Source: CAZWCE01 sp964632505 (GTDB taxonomy: Bacteria > Planctomycetota > Planctomycetia > Pirellulales > Thermoguttaceae). From it: a stretch of 64,000 bases of DNA. The stretch is from positions 496,001 to 560,000 of the forward strand of contig CAZWCE010000001.1 of assembly GCA_964632505.1 (NCBI GenBank). Direction: 5' to 3'. This document shows, one piece after another, positions 9,294 to 17,427 of the stretch. The notes beneath the pieces are model-generated. The model did not search any database. It worked only from the letters and a program-made list of their open reading frames with translations, and was not told the origin of the DNA. The position numbers were made by a program, and so were the translations under genes. Numbering within the stretch: position 1 is the stretch's first letter; every line of letters starts with the position of its first letter.

Positions 9294-11414
9294 TCAGTCG
9301 CGGTCGCTTGTCGGTCCGGCCGTTTCTTTTTCGACCTTGGGCAGATCGATCGCTCGGCCGTTGATTTTGCACCATCGCAGGTTGGGCAGCTTGCGGAAGA
9401 AATCGTCGCCGAGTTCCGTCTTGTAGAAGTGGATCAGTTCCAGCGTGCGCAGGTTCTCCAGTTCGGTGGTCGGCTCGAACAGTTCGAGCGGAACCGGCTG
9501 TCGGTTCAGGTTCACCGTCAGGTGTTCCAACTTCGGAGTCCGCTTCAAGAACAGGAGAAGCTTTCGAACGGGGGCCCGATTTGTAGAGTTCTCGAAGGCC
9601 AGCTTGAGCGTCTTCAGATGCGCCAGCGATTGCATCTTCTCGAGCATCCTCGTCGTGCCGGGGACCTCGGCCACCAGAAGCTCGAGATGCTCTAATCGCT
9701 TCATCCGCTCGAGCGAAGTGAGTTGTTGCATGCTCAGCGATTGCATGCCCAGCCGGAACGTGCGGACCTGACCCAGGTCGCCGACCAGTTCGAGTTGGGT
9801 CGGAACCGACGCATTCGGAAACAGCACGATCTCCTCCACCGACGGAAGATCGCTCAAATGGCAGTGGGGACGATCCTGACTGTGCAAGTAGTGGGGTTCC
9901 ATCTCCAGGCTTACCCGTTTCAGCGCGGGGCAATCGCTCAGGACCATCTGTCCCGGCAGAACCCGGAAACGAAAATCGATCGCTTCGAGTGCCGGGTGAT
10001 CGACGATTCTCATGTCGACCTGCTGTCGCGACCGGGAACCTTCATCGAGGATGACCGCCTGGATCCGCTTGAGCGAGGGGAGTTCGTTCAGGTAACGGGT
10101 GGCGGCTCGGGTCATTTCCGGCCGGAGTTCGAAGATTTCCAGGGCATCGAGCCCGGTCAAGTAGCGCATGCCGTCGCTCAGAGGACCGCCGGAACTTGGG
10201 CGGAGGGCGCGGACCGATCGCAACTGCTTGAGTGGAGCGAGGTAGCCGAGTTCATCGTCCTGGAGCGAGTGGGGGAGGATCAACTCCTCGAGTTGTTCGA
10301 GTTGAGAGATCGCCTCCATTGGCGCCGCCGGCGTGTGCCCCAGGTCGAGATGTTTGAGATGGTCCAGGTAAGCGACATCCCGGAAGTATTCCGGCTGACC
10401 GGAGAACGATCGGGAGTGGATCTGGAGTGTTTCGAGATTCGGGTGGAACGCGAAGTATCGGAGAAAACTTCCATCGACGCGAAACATCCCGATGCGGAAC
10501 TCCTCGAGCGAGGTGATCTGCGAGAGGGGGACGAACGCCTCCGCCCCGATGAAATTGCCCATGAAGTGGAGGATTCTCAGGTGCTTCAGCTCGGTCAGTT
10601 GATCGAGGCCGCCGCGGAAGCGTTGACCGCCGACGAGGAAGACCTCCAGGTCGGTCAGCTCGTCGAGAGTAGGGTCGTTTGGATGATCCTCCGGCCGGGG
10701 CAGCCAGTGGGGCCCTCCGTCACCAAGGTGTTGGACGTGGGTATCGCTCAGATCGAGCACCCGGAGTTTCTTCAGGTGGCGGAGATGGACGAGCCCCGCG
10801 TCGGTGATTTTCGTGTTGCAGAGTGAGAGCCGGAGGAGATCGTCATGGGGCAACAGGAGTTCGAGGTCGGTGTCGGTCAATTCGAGCATCGGCCGGACGA
10901 CGGCGAATTTCGGCGAATCATCGCCGTCGCGAAAGGAATCGGATCCCGGTCGTGGGGAGACCTTCTTTTCGAGATTCGTCAGTTCGCGGGAGAAGTCGAT
11001 CGCACGAACGCGGTGCGGCGATTCCTTTTCGTAGGCGAACCAGGGCCTGGTTTTTTCGAGCTTCATCGGCCGGCCGGGAGATTTTCCCACCCGGGCCATC
11101 ATCGCTCCGAGCGGCTTCAGCTCCGGCGGCAGGTCCTCCACGTCATCGCCCACTTCGAACACGACCAGGCCGGAATGCGGCTGCGGTGGTGGGAGTTGGA
11201 GTCGGGGCAGCCCCCACTCGTTTTCTCCTCCGAACGATACGGGAGGGAAGAACTTCTTCTCGGGCGGGGCGACCACCATCTCCGACGTTGGGGTCGGTGG
11301 GACCGCGGTCGTTCCATTACCGCGATAGCTCGCTTCCGGCGATTCCACCGGCGGCTTGCAGCCGATCATCAATAGCAGGACGCAGCAGGTCGTCAGTCGG
11401 AGTGAATGGCGCAC
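9294..11414 (-). CDS. Leucine-rich-repeat lipoprotein, paralogue of the downstream gene
   Basis: 706 residues from a GTG start at 11414, chosen because AAGGAG lies just upstream and the frame then opens a lipoprotein signal with lipobox LMIGC (Cys19). After a short linker a conserved segment (PELKPLGAMMARVG) aligns with PILRPLGALIQRL in the neighbour, followed by a first repeat (ITDAGLVHLRHLKKLRVLDL) close to its partner's VTDRGLVHLAHLEKIRILDL. The rest is irregular LRRs. The two genes therefore look like an old tandem duplication. A minus-strand TATAAT (11461-11466) sits 47 bp before the start without a good -35. The gene diverges from the MMPL transporter. Function is unknown beyond probable surface or periplasmic protein binding. 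Confidence 0.87.
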   Translation of the reverse strand: MRHSLRLTTCCVLLLMIGCKPPVESPEASYRGNGTTAVPPTPTSEMVVAPPEKKFFPPVSFGGENEWGLPRLQLPPPQPHSGLVVFEVGDDVEDLPPELKPLGAMMARVGKSPGRPMKLEKTRPWFAYEKESPHRVRAIDFSRELTNLEKKVSPRPGSDSFRDGDDSPKFAVVRPMLELTDTDLELLLPHDDLLRLSLCNTKITDAGLVHLRHLKKLRVLDLSDTHVQHLGDGGPHWLPRPEDHPNDPTLDELTDLEVFLVGGQRFRGGLDQLTELKHLRILHFMGNFIGAEAFVPLSQITSLEEFRIGMFRVDGSFLRYFAFHPNLETLQIHSRSFSGQPEYFRDVAYLDHLKHLDLGHTPAAPMEAISQLEQLEELILPHSLQDDELGYLAPLKQLRSVRALRPSSGGPLSDGMRYLTGLDALEIFELRPEMTRAATRYLNELPSLKRIQAVILDEGSRSRQQVDMRIVDHPALEAIDFRFRVLPGQMVLSDCPALKRVSLEMEPHYLHSQDRPHCHLSDLPSVEEIVLFPNASVPTQLELVGDLGQVRTFRLGMQSLSMQQLTSLERMKRLEHLELLVAEVPGTTRMLEKMQSLAHLKTLKLAFENSTNRAPVRKLLLFLKRTPKLEHLTVNLNRQPVPLELFEPTTELENLRTLELIHFYKTELGDDFFRKLPNLRWCKINGRAIDLPKVEKETAGPTSDRD

Positions 11415-11584
11415 GACGGATTCTCCTTCGCGGTGGAGGCGTTTTCGAACGGCACCTTCTATTATAAATACCGACGAGACCGATTGTGGTTGCCAACGTC
11501 TTTTTCTCCATTTTTTTTCGTTTTCCCCTTTGCGAACCTCCCGACTCTCTTGGGCCCTTCCTTCGAGGGGGAGGGAAACCGGTA

Positions 11585-11614
11585 TTGATCCATGCTTCCG
11601 ATTTCGGCTACAAT
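11585..11614 (+). promoter_or_regulatory. Candidate promoter of the MMPL transporter
   Basis: TTGATC (11585-11590), an 18-nt spacer and TACAAT (11609-11614). The leader would be about 130 nt to the ATG at 11750. The rest of the 335-bp divergent spacer between the LRR operon and this gene shows nothing else I can support. Confidence 0.45.
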
Positions 11615-11749
11615 GCGGCACTCATGAATCGTTTTTGATGCCGGGCGGAGTTTCCCCGGCGCCCCGGGAGGATGGTCTCACCTCTATCCCCACCGTCAAA
11701 CGAACCGACCGGCGGGATTCTCTCCCGATTTATCGGAAAGCGCGAATAT

Positions 11750-14590
11750 ATGTCTTCGGAAAGGACGCCGTCGACGGAGCCCTCGCTGCTGGCGCGGCCA
11801 TTGATCTGGATGACCCGACGCATCGTGCGGTTCCCCACCACCGTGCTGGTGATCGGTGTCGCGCTGGCGTTGGTGGGCGTGATCTTTTCGGTCGGCAATC
11901 TCGGCTTCAAGACCAGCCGGCTCGACTTGATCAACCCGAACAGCAGCTTCAACCGCCTGTGGATCGAGTACATCGAAGAATTCGGCGACAGCGACGACAT
12001 CGTCGTGGTGGTCGAGGGCGAAGGTCGCGAGGAAGTCCTTCCCGTGCTCGAGGAGCTTTCCGAGCGCATCTGCCGACATGACGATCTTTATCAGGCGGTC
12101 CTTCACGAAGTGGATCTCTCGAAGATCCGCTCCAAGGGGCTGCATTACGTGCCGACCGAGGATCTTCAGGCGATCGAGGTCTTCGTCGAGGAGGCCTCCG
12201 GCGTCGTCCACGGCGAATGGTCCCGGTTGGGCATCGGGAACATGCTCGACGGCATTCGCTACCGATTGCAGGCGTCGGGTCCCAACGTTTCCGATCCCCG
12301 GTCCGCCGCCGAACACCGTCGCGCCCTGGGGGAACTCGGCATGCTCTCCCAAAGCCTGCTCGACGCCTTCTCGCCGACCGCCACGTATCAGTCTCCCTGG
12401 TCGAGAATGCCCGGCCTGGTCGCCACCGTCAGCGAACTCGATACCCAATACCTCTTGACCAACCAGGGACGCATGGGCTTTGTGCTCCTGCGGCTGGCCC
12501 ATCGCGATACGACCCAGTTCACCAAAGGGACCGAATCGATCGAGAAACTCCGCCAACTGATCGATCAGGTCCAGGTGATGCATCCGGAAACGACGATCGG
12601 TCTGACCGGCTTGACCGTCATGGAAAACGACGAGATGCGGCTGAGTCAACAGGACATGACCAAGGCGAGTTTGCTCTCGTTGATCGGCGTCTGTTGCCTG
12701 TTCATCGCCGGATTGGGCGGGGTGCGGCATCCGCTGATGACCGTCGGCACGCTGATGGTCGCCTTCGGCTGGACGCTGGGATACATCACCCTCGGAGTCG
12801 GTCATTTGAACATTCTGAGCATCTCTTTCGGAGTGATTCTGATCGGTCTGGGGGTCGACTTCGGCGTGCACTACGTCGCGAGATACATGCAGCTTCGCGG
12901 GACGATTCGCTCTCCCGGCGAGGCGATCGTGCGGACCGCCGGAAGCGTGGGCCCCGGCGTGCTCACCGGCGCGTTGACCACTGCGGTGGCCTTCTTCATG
13001 GCGGGGTTCACCGATTTCACGGGCATCGCCGAATTAGGCGTCATCGCCGGAGGCGGCGTGCTCTTGTGCTGCGCGGCCGCCATTCTCCTTCTCCCGGCCA
13101 TGATCCAACTGACCGACGGACAGCGGCCCATGCGACCGATTGCCCGACCGTTGGATGTCCACGGCTGGATCCGTCCACTCTTCCGTCACCCGACGTTCGT
13201 CATCTCCGCCACCGTCGCCCTGACCGCCATTCTCGCGACCGGCGTCCCCAAGCTCTGGTACGACCATAACTTGCTGAATCTCCAGCCGGAAGGACTCGAA
13301 AGCGTCGCCCTGGAACGCAAACTACTGAACGACTGCGACCAGAGCGTTTGGTACGCTTTGTCGATCGCCGAGAGCCGCGAGGAACTGCTCCGCCGCAAGA
13401 AGGAGTTCGAGAAGTTCGATTCCCTCCGCGTCGAAGAGATCGTCTCGCTGATCCCCGGCGACGACCAGGCGAAACAGCCGTATATCCAAAATATCGCCCA
13501 TGGGCTTCGGCGATTGCCGGAACGCCCCCCGGAAATACCACTGATCACGCCCGAGCAACTGGGGCGGTCGCTTGCCGCGGTGCAGCAGGTCTTGGGGCCC
13601 GATATGAAATCGCAACAGATCGGCCGGCGCCTCGAGGAAATCCGACGGTGGTTGCGGCGCTCCCCCGAGGCCGACTGCTTCCGACGAATGTCGGAATATC
13701 AGCATGCCGTGGCGGGAGATCTGCTCAGCCGATTGCACATCCTACGCGATCTGGCCGATCCCGATCCGCCGAAGCTCGACGATCTGCCCGAGCCGCTGGT
13801 GACCCGATTCGTCGGAAAGGGCGGCAAGTACCTGATGAAGATCTACAGCGACGCCGACATCTGGGACATCGACGCGATGGAGCAGTTCGTCAAGCAGGTT
13901 CGGAGCGTCGATCCCCGGGCGACCGGGAATCCGCTGCAAACATACGAGGCCTCGCGGCAGATGCAACAAGGCTACCAGAAAGCGGCCGTCTACGCTCTGA
14001 TCGCGATTTCGATTCTCCTGATGGTCGATTTTCGCTCCCTCCGGCTGACCGTCATGGCCATGGTTCCCATGGTCATCGGCATGGTCCAAGCATTCGGGAT
14101 CATGGGGCTTTTGGGGATTCCGCTGAATCCGGCGAACATGATCATCGTTCCGTTGATTTTGGGGATCGGCATCGACGACGGCGTCCACGTGGTTCACGAT
14201 TTCCGCAACCAGCGCGGCAGACGCTATGCCATGAGCAGCTCCACCGCCGGTGCGATCTTGGTCACTTCGTTGACGACGATGATCGGGTTCGGCAGTCTCA
14301 TGATCGCCAGTCATCAAGGGCTCCAGAGTCTCGGCCGGGTCTTGGTCATCGGCGTGAGTTGTTGTTTGTTCACTTCCCTGGTTCTGCTGCCGGCGATCTT
14401 CATCTGGTGGACCCGAAACCTTTGCGACAACGAGGTTTCCGAAGACAATGCCGATGAAAAGGGCGACCATGGGGACGAGACGATCGAGGAGAGCGAAGGA
14501 TTGGCCTCCCTCAGTGAGCGATTCCAAGAGCGGTACATCTTCTCCTTGCCGGAGGAAGAAGAGGAATACTCCGGCCGAGGGGCTGCCTGA
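11750..14590 (+). CDS. MMPL/RND family transporter, probable lipid exporter (HpnN-like)
   Basis: About 946 residues from the ATG at 11750; an in-frame ATG at 11672 has its purine tract directly against it and is less likely. The architecture is the duplicated RND plan: one membrane helix (about 32-50), a periplasmic domain, a helix bundle from about 305 to 445, another helix near 482, a second periplasmic domain, and a last bundle from about 745 to 890. Each bundle carries an Asp in the proton-relay helix: LGVDFGVHYVARY near 367 and GIDDGVHVVHDFR near 806. MMPL proteins move lipids across or out of the inner membrane; the HpnN subgroup moves hopanoids. An HpnE-type gene lies 4 kb away, which makes a terpenoid-lipid substrate plausible but unproven. 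The C-terminus is acidic. Confidence 0.85.
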   Translation: MSSERTPSTEPSLLARPLIWMTRRIVRFPTTVLVIGVALALVGVIFSVGNLGFKTSRLDLINPNSSFNRLWIEYIEEFGDSDDIVVVVEGEGREEVLPVLEELSERICRHDDLYQAVLHEVDLSKIRSKGLHYVPTEDLQAIEVFVEEASGVVHGEWSRLGIGNMLDGIRYRLQASGPNVSDPRSAAEHRRALGELGMLSQSLLDAFSPTATYQSPWSRMPGLVATVSELDTQYLLTNQGRMGFVLLRLAHRDTTQFTKGTESIEKLRQLIDQVQVMHPETTIGLTGLTVMENDEMRLSQQDMTKASLLSLIGVCCLFIAGLGGVRHPLMTVGTLMVAFGWTLGYITLGVGHLNILSISFGVILIGLGVDFGVHYVARYMQLRGTIRSPGEAIVRTAGSVGPGVLTGALTTAVAFFMAGFTDFTGIAELGVIAGGGVLLCCAAAILLLPAMIQLTDGQRPMRPIARPLDVHGWIRPLFRHPTFVISATVALTAILATGVPKLWYDHNLLNLQPEGLESVALERKLLNDCDQSVWYALSIAESREELLRRKKEFEKFDSLRVEEIVSLIPGDDQAKQPYIQNIAHGLRRLPERPPEIPLITPEQLGRSLAAVQQVLGPDMKSQQIGRRLEEIRRWLRRSPEADCFRRMSEYQHAVAGDLLSRLHILRDLADPDPPKLDDLPEPLVTRFVGKGGKYLMKIYSDADIWDIDAMEQFVKQVRSVDPRATGNPLQTYEASRQMQQGYQKAAVYALIAISILLMVDFRSLRLTVMAMVPMVIGMVQAFGIMGLLGIPLNPANMIIVPLILGIGIDDGVHVVHDFRNQRGRRYAMSSSTAGAILVTSLTTMIGFGSLMIASHQGLQSLGRVLVIGVSCCLFTSLVLLPAIFIWWTRNLCDNEVSEDNADEKGDHGDETIEESEGLASLSERFQERYIFSLPEEEEEYSGRGAA

Positions 14591-14624
14591 GGGAGAAACG
14601 ACGGGGATCCGGGGGATCGCCCGC

Positions 14625-14653
14625 TTGTGAAAACGCAAGCCGTCTGGTATATT
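14625..14653 (+). promoter_or_regulatory. Promoter of the small basic protein and fabZ-like genes
   Basis: TTGTGA (14625-14630), a 17-nt spacer and TATATT (14648-14653), about 115 nt before the 32-codon gene and about 340 nt before the FabZ-like gene. Confidence 0.6.
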
Positions 14654-14769
14654 GACAAACTTCCGCCCGATCCTTTCCAAGAGCCCTTTTCTTGCCGACG
14701 GTTTCTCGTGGTCGGGGGAAATCCATGGTGGAATTTCGCCGTCGGCATGAATAGACAGGAGTGTGAATC

Positions 14770-14868
14770 ATGGCAAAACCGAAACGCAAGATCAAGAAGG
14801 CCAACCACGGTAAGCGACCGGCCAGCAGCCAGGCCCGAAAGTCGAAACGTCAGAAAGTGCGCACCTGA
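14770..14868 (+). CDS. 32-residue highly basic protein
   Basis: ATG at 14770, stop at 14866-14868, with an AGGAG ribosome-binding site at a good distance. The product starts MAKPKRKIKKANHGKRP and ends KRQKVRT; nearly half its residues are Lys or Arg and it has no acidic residue and no hydrophobic core. Such composition suggests binding to RNA or DNA, like the tiny extra ribosomal proteins of some bacteria, though it does not match bTHX or bL36 by eye. A clear promoter lies upstream and the FabZ-like gene follows 124 nt later on the same strand. I recognise no named family. Confidence 0.7.
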   Translation: MAKPKRKIKKANHGKRPASSQARKSKRQKVRT

Positions 14869-14992
14869 TCGACCCGTGAGAACGTAGAGGAAAGGTATCC
14901 GGTGGGCGAACGCATCCTCGGCTTTCCAACCGCCGCGATTTCCTTTTCCGTAGATCCGATCCGACCGCCTTGCCACCATCCAGGAGCCCGAC

Positions 14993-15502
14993 GTGAGCAA
15001 AAAACAATTCATCGTCGATCCTTCGCTGTATGATGTCGATCATGTGATTGCCGATATCGAGGAGATCCGGAAGTACAATCCGCAGCGCTACGAAATGGAG
15101 CAGCTCACGGCGATTGTCTACGAGGATACCGAGCGGCATGCGTGCGTGGGCTACAAGGACCTGGCCGAAGACGAATTCTGGGTCCGTGGGCACATGCCCG
15201 ACTATCCGCTGATGCCGGGGGTGATCATGTGCGAGGCGGCGGCCCAGATGTCGAGTTATTACGTTGGAAAATATGCGCTGATGAAGGATTCGATGGTCGG
15301 CTTCGGCGGGCTCGAGGAAGTTCGTTTTCGAGGCATCGTGCGGCCCGGCCAGCGATTCATCATCCAGGCGCAATTGCGGAAGATCCGCCCCGGAAAGCTC
15401 ATGGTGGCCGATTTCCAGTGCCTCGTCGACGAGACGCTCGTCTGCAACGGCATCGTCAAGGGAATTCCGTTGCCGGTCGACATGCTCAAAAAGTCCTCCT
15501 GA
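14993..15502 (+). CDS. 3-hydroxyacyl-ACP dehydratase, FabA/FabZ hot-dog family
   Basis: 169 residues from a GTG start with AGGAG 7 nt upstream. The catalytic FabZ signature is visible as GHMPDYPLMPGVIMCEA: the His, the PxxPG loop and the Glu of the following helix. FabZ removes water from 3-hydroxyacyl-ACP during fatty acid elongation. The protein is somewhat longer than classical FabZ (about 145) owing to an N-terminal extension, and planctomycetes often have several paralogues, so it may serve a special lipid route rather than the main cycle. It lies between the small basic protein gene and trmB on the same strand. Confidence 0.85.
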   Translation: MSKKQFIVDPSLYDVDHVIADIEEIRKYNPQRYEMEQLTAIVYEDTERHACVGYKDLAEDEFWVRGHMPDYPLMPGVIMCEAAAQMSSYYVGKYALMKDSMVGFGGLEEVRFRGIVRPGQRFIIQAQLRKIRPGKLMVADFQCLVDETLVCNGIVKGIPLPVDMLKKSS

Positions 15503-15567
15503 CCTTTCCGGCTTTCCAGACCCCCCCACCTTTTTTCCTCAGAACCCTCCCTCCCGAATGATACCCC

Positions 15568-16215
15568 ATGGGAAGACGCGCTCTGCGAAAGATATCGCCC
15601 GAGCTGGATCTCTCGGGTCATCTCAAGACTCTCGAAGAACTGCCACGGCCGTGGGTTGCCGAAGCGGTTTTCGGTCGCGAGGCGCCGCTGGAGCTGGAAA
15701 TCGGCACCGGCAAGGGGCTGTTTCTGCGCAACGTCGCCGGCAAGAAGCCCGAGCATGACTTCCTCGGGGTCGAGGTCGCCCGAAAATATGCCCGATTCGC
15801 CGCCGCCGGGCTTGTGAAGCGGGAACTGGAAAACGCCGTGATGGTCATCGGCGACGCCGCCCGATTGCTCGAAGCCTATCTTCCCGATGACTCGCTCTTC
15901 GCCGTGCACGTCTACTTTCCCGATCCCTGGTGGAAAAAGCGACACCGCAAACGCCGCATCCTTCGGACGGAGGTGGTGCGCCTGATCGAGCGGCGGCTCG
16001 CTCCCGGCGGCAGGCTGCATTTCTGGACCGATGTCCATGAATACTTCGAGACTTCCCTCGAGTTGATCGCCCGGGAGACCCGACTGCAGGGGCCGATTCC
16101 CGTCGAGGAATCGCCGGCGGAGCACGACCTCGATTACCGCACGCACTTCGAGCGTCGTACGCGGCTCCAGGAGCAGCCGGTCTATCGATCTCAGTTTCGG
16201 AAACCCGCCTCTTGA
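15568..16215 (+). CDS. trmB: tRNA (guanine-N7-)-methyltransferase
   Basis: 215 residues. TrmB methylates G46 in the variable loop of many tRNAs using S-adenosylmethionine. The SAM-binding motif is LELEIGTGKG (about 41-50), and the TrmB signature VYFPDPWWKKRHRKRRI follows near 116-132. The C-terminal DYRTHFERR segment also fits. The ATG at 15568 lies 65 nt after the FabZ-like gene on the same strand. Its last 25 bp overlap the end of the convergent EamA transporter gene. Confidence 0.93.
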   Translation: MGRRALRKISPELDLSGHLKTLEELPRPWVAEAVFGREAPLELEIGTGKGLFLRNVAGKKPEHDFLGVEVARKYARFAAAGLVKRELENAVMVIGDAARLLEAYLPDDSLFAVHVYFPDPWWKKRHRKRRILRTEVVRLIERRLAPGGRLHFWTDVHEYFETSLELIARETRLQGPIPVEESPAEHDLDYRTHFERRTRLQEQPVYRSQFRKPAS

Positions 16216-17135
16216 GTGTTCTGCTCGTCGAGGACCGCCTGGTCGGGAATCTTCGTTCTCGGCTCCGGTTCGTCGCTCCAGAGGACGTAGCGGATGAACA
16301 GCCCGACAAGGATGAAGCTCCCGCCCAACAGGGTCCACCAGTCGATCCGCACGCTCCAGGCGAGGTAGGCCCAAAGCGGCAGGAGCACCGGTTCGAGCAG
16401 TCCGATGGCGGTTCCTTCCTGGGCGCTGATCGACCGCAGCCCCCGAGCGACCAGCAGGTAAGGGATCCCTAGTTGAAACGCGCCGAAAGCGATCAGCACG
16501 AGGATTTGCGGCCCGGTCGGCACGTATCCGGAGGCGATCACCCACGGGAGCAGGAGCACGGCGGCGGTGAGTTGGTTCACGGTGATCAGCCACGAGGCGT
16601 TCTCGGTATGCAAATGCCGCAGAAAGCAGAGCACCGCGGCGTAGAAGATCCCCGAGAGGACCCCGGCGGTCAGTCCGACCGCGCTTCGGTCCTGTGACTG
16701 AGTCACTTCGAGAAGGAGGATGAGGGCGACGCCGGTCATGCCGAGGATCATCGGAACCAGGTTCCGCCGCTCGACCGGCTGGTGAAAGAGGAAAAGCGAC
16801 ATCAAGAAGACCCACCAGGGCGCTGCGTTCTGAAGCCAGATGGCGTTGGCCGGAGTGGTGCGGATCAGGGCCGTCACATAGGTCAGATTCATCAGCGCGA
16901 AGCAGAGAGCCATCGGCAACAGTTCCCACCGAAAGCGGGGGCGACGGACCGTCGGGGCCAGGACCACCGCGCCGAACGTCACCCGCCAAAAAGCGAGCAT
17001 CGCCGGAAGCACCAGCGGCGGCACCGAGTCGAAGACCGGCGCCCGGGCGAACCATCCTCCCGTGCTCCAGAGCAACGCCCCGACGAGCACCATCAGCCGT
17101 CCCCATCTTCGTTGTCTTGCCGTGGATTCGACCAT
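16191..17135 (-). CDS. EamA/DMT family transporter
   Basis: 314 residues forming about ten hydrophobic helices in two halves, the duplicated EamA (DUF6) arrangement of the drug/metabolite transporter superfamily. The first half contains WLQNAAPWWVFLMSLF and the second AFGAFQLGIPYLLVARGL. Members export amino acids, nucleosides or drugs across the inner membrane; nothing here shows which. The gene stands alone, diverges from mnmE across 292 bp and overlaps trmB tail to tail by 25 bp. Confidence 0.87.
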   Translation of the reverse strand: MVESTARQRRWGRLMVLVGALLWSTGGWFARAPVFDSVPPLVLPAMLAFWRVTFGAVVLAPTVRRPRFRWELLPMALCFALMNLTYVTALIRTTPANAIWLQNAAPWWVFLMSLFLFHQPVERRNLVPMILGMTGVALILLLEVTQSQDRSAVGLTAGVLSGIFYAAVLCFLRHLHTENASWLITVNQLTAAVLLLPWVIASGYVPTGPQILVLIAFGAFQLGIPYLLVARGLRSISAQEGTAIGLLEPVLLPLWAYLAWSVRIDWWTLLGGSFILVGLFIRYVLWSDEPEPRTKIPDQAVLDEQNTQEAGFRN

Positions 17136-17427
17136 CGATGCGGATCCCTCGTCATCTTATTGAGCGTCGCATCATTTGTGCACCGAGTGCGACTATCGGG
17201 AGTCCGGTCCTGCGGGGCCGAAACGCAAACCAAGGGCTCACTACGGATGCGAACATGAATCTCCGGAAAGCCGTGGTTGAAAACAAGAGATCCATTATGA
17301 CGCCTTCAAGAGGTTTTCCAATCGGGGGCATCGCTCCGCGAAGAACGGCAAGTCGCGCGGTTGTTCTCCTGATCGGTTCGTTTACAATGAAGGTTTCTCG
17401 ATCAGTGTATATTGACGGAGTCCGCCG

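Noticed and set aside
9253..9933. Upstream extension of the giant LRR lipoprotein by 227 codons
   Set aside because: It lies inside the other LRR gene in a different frame, whereas the ATG at 9252 has a good ribosome-binding site and opens a lipoprotein signal.
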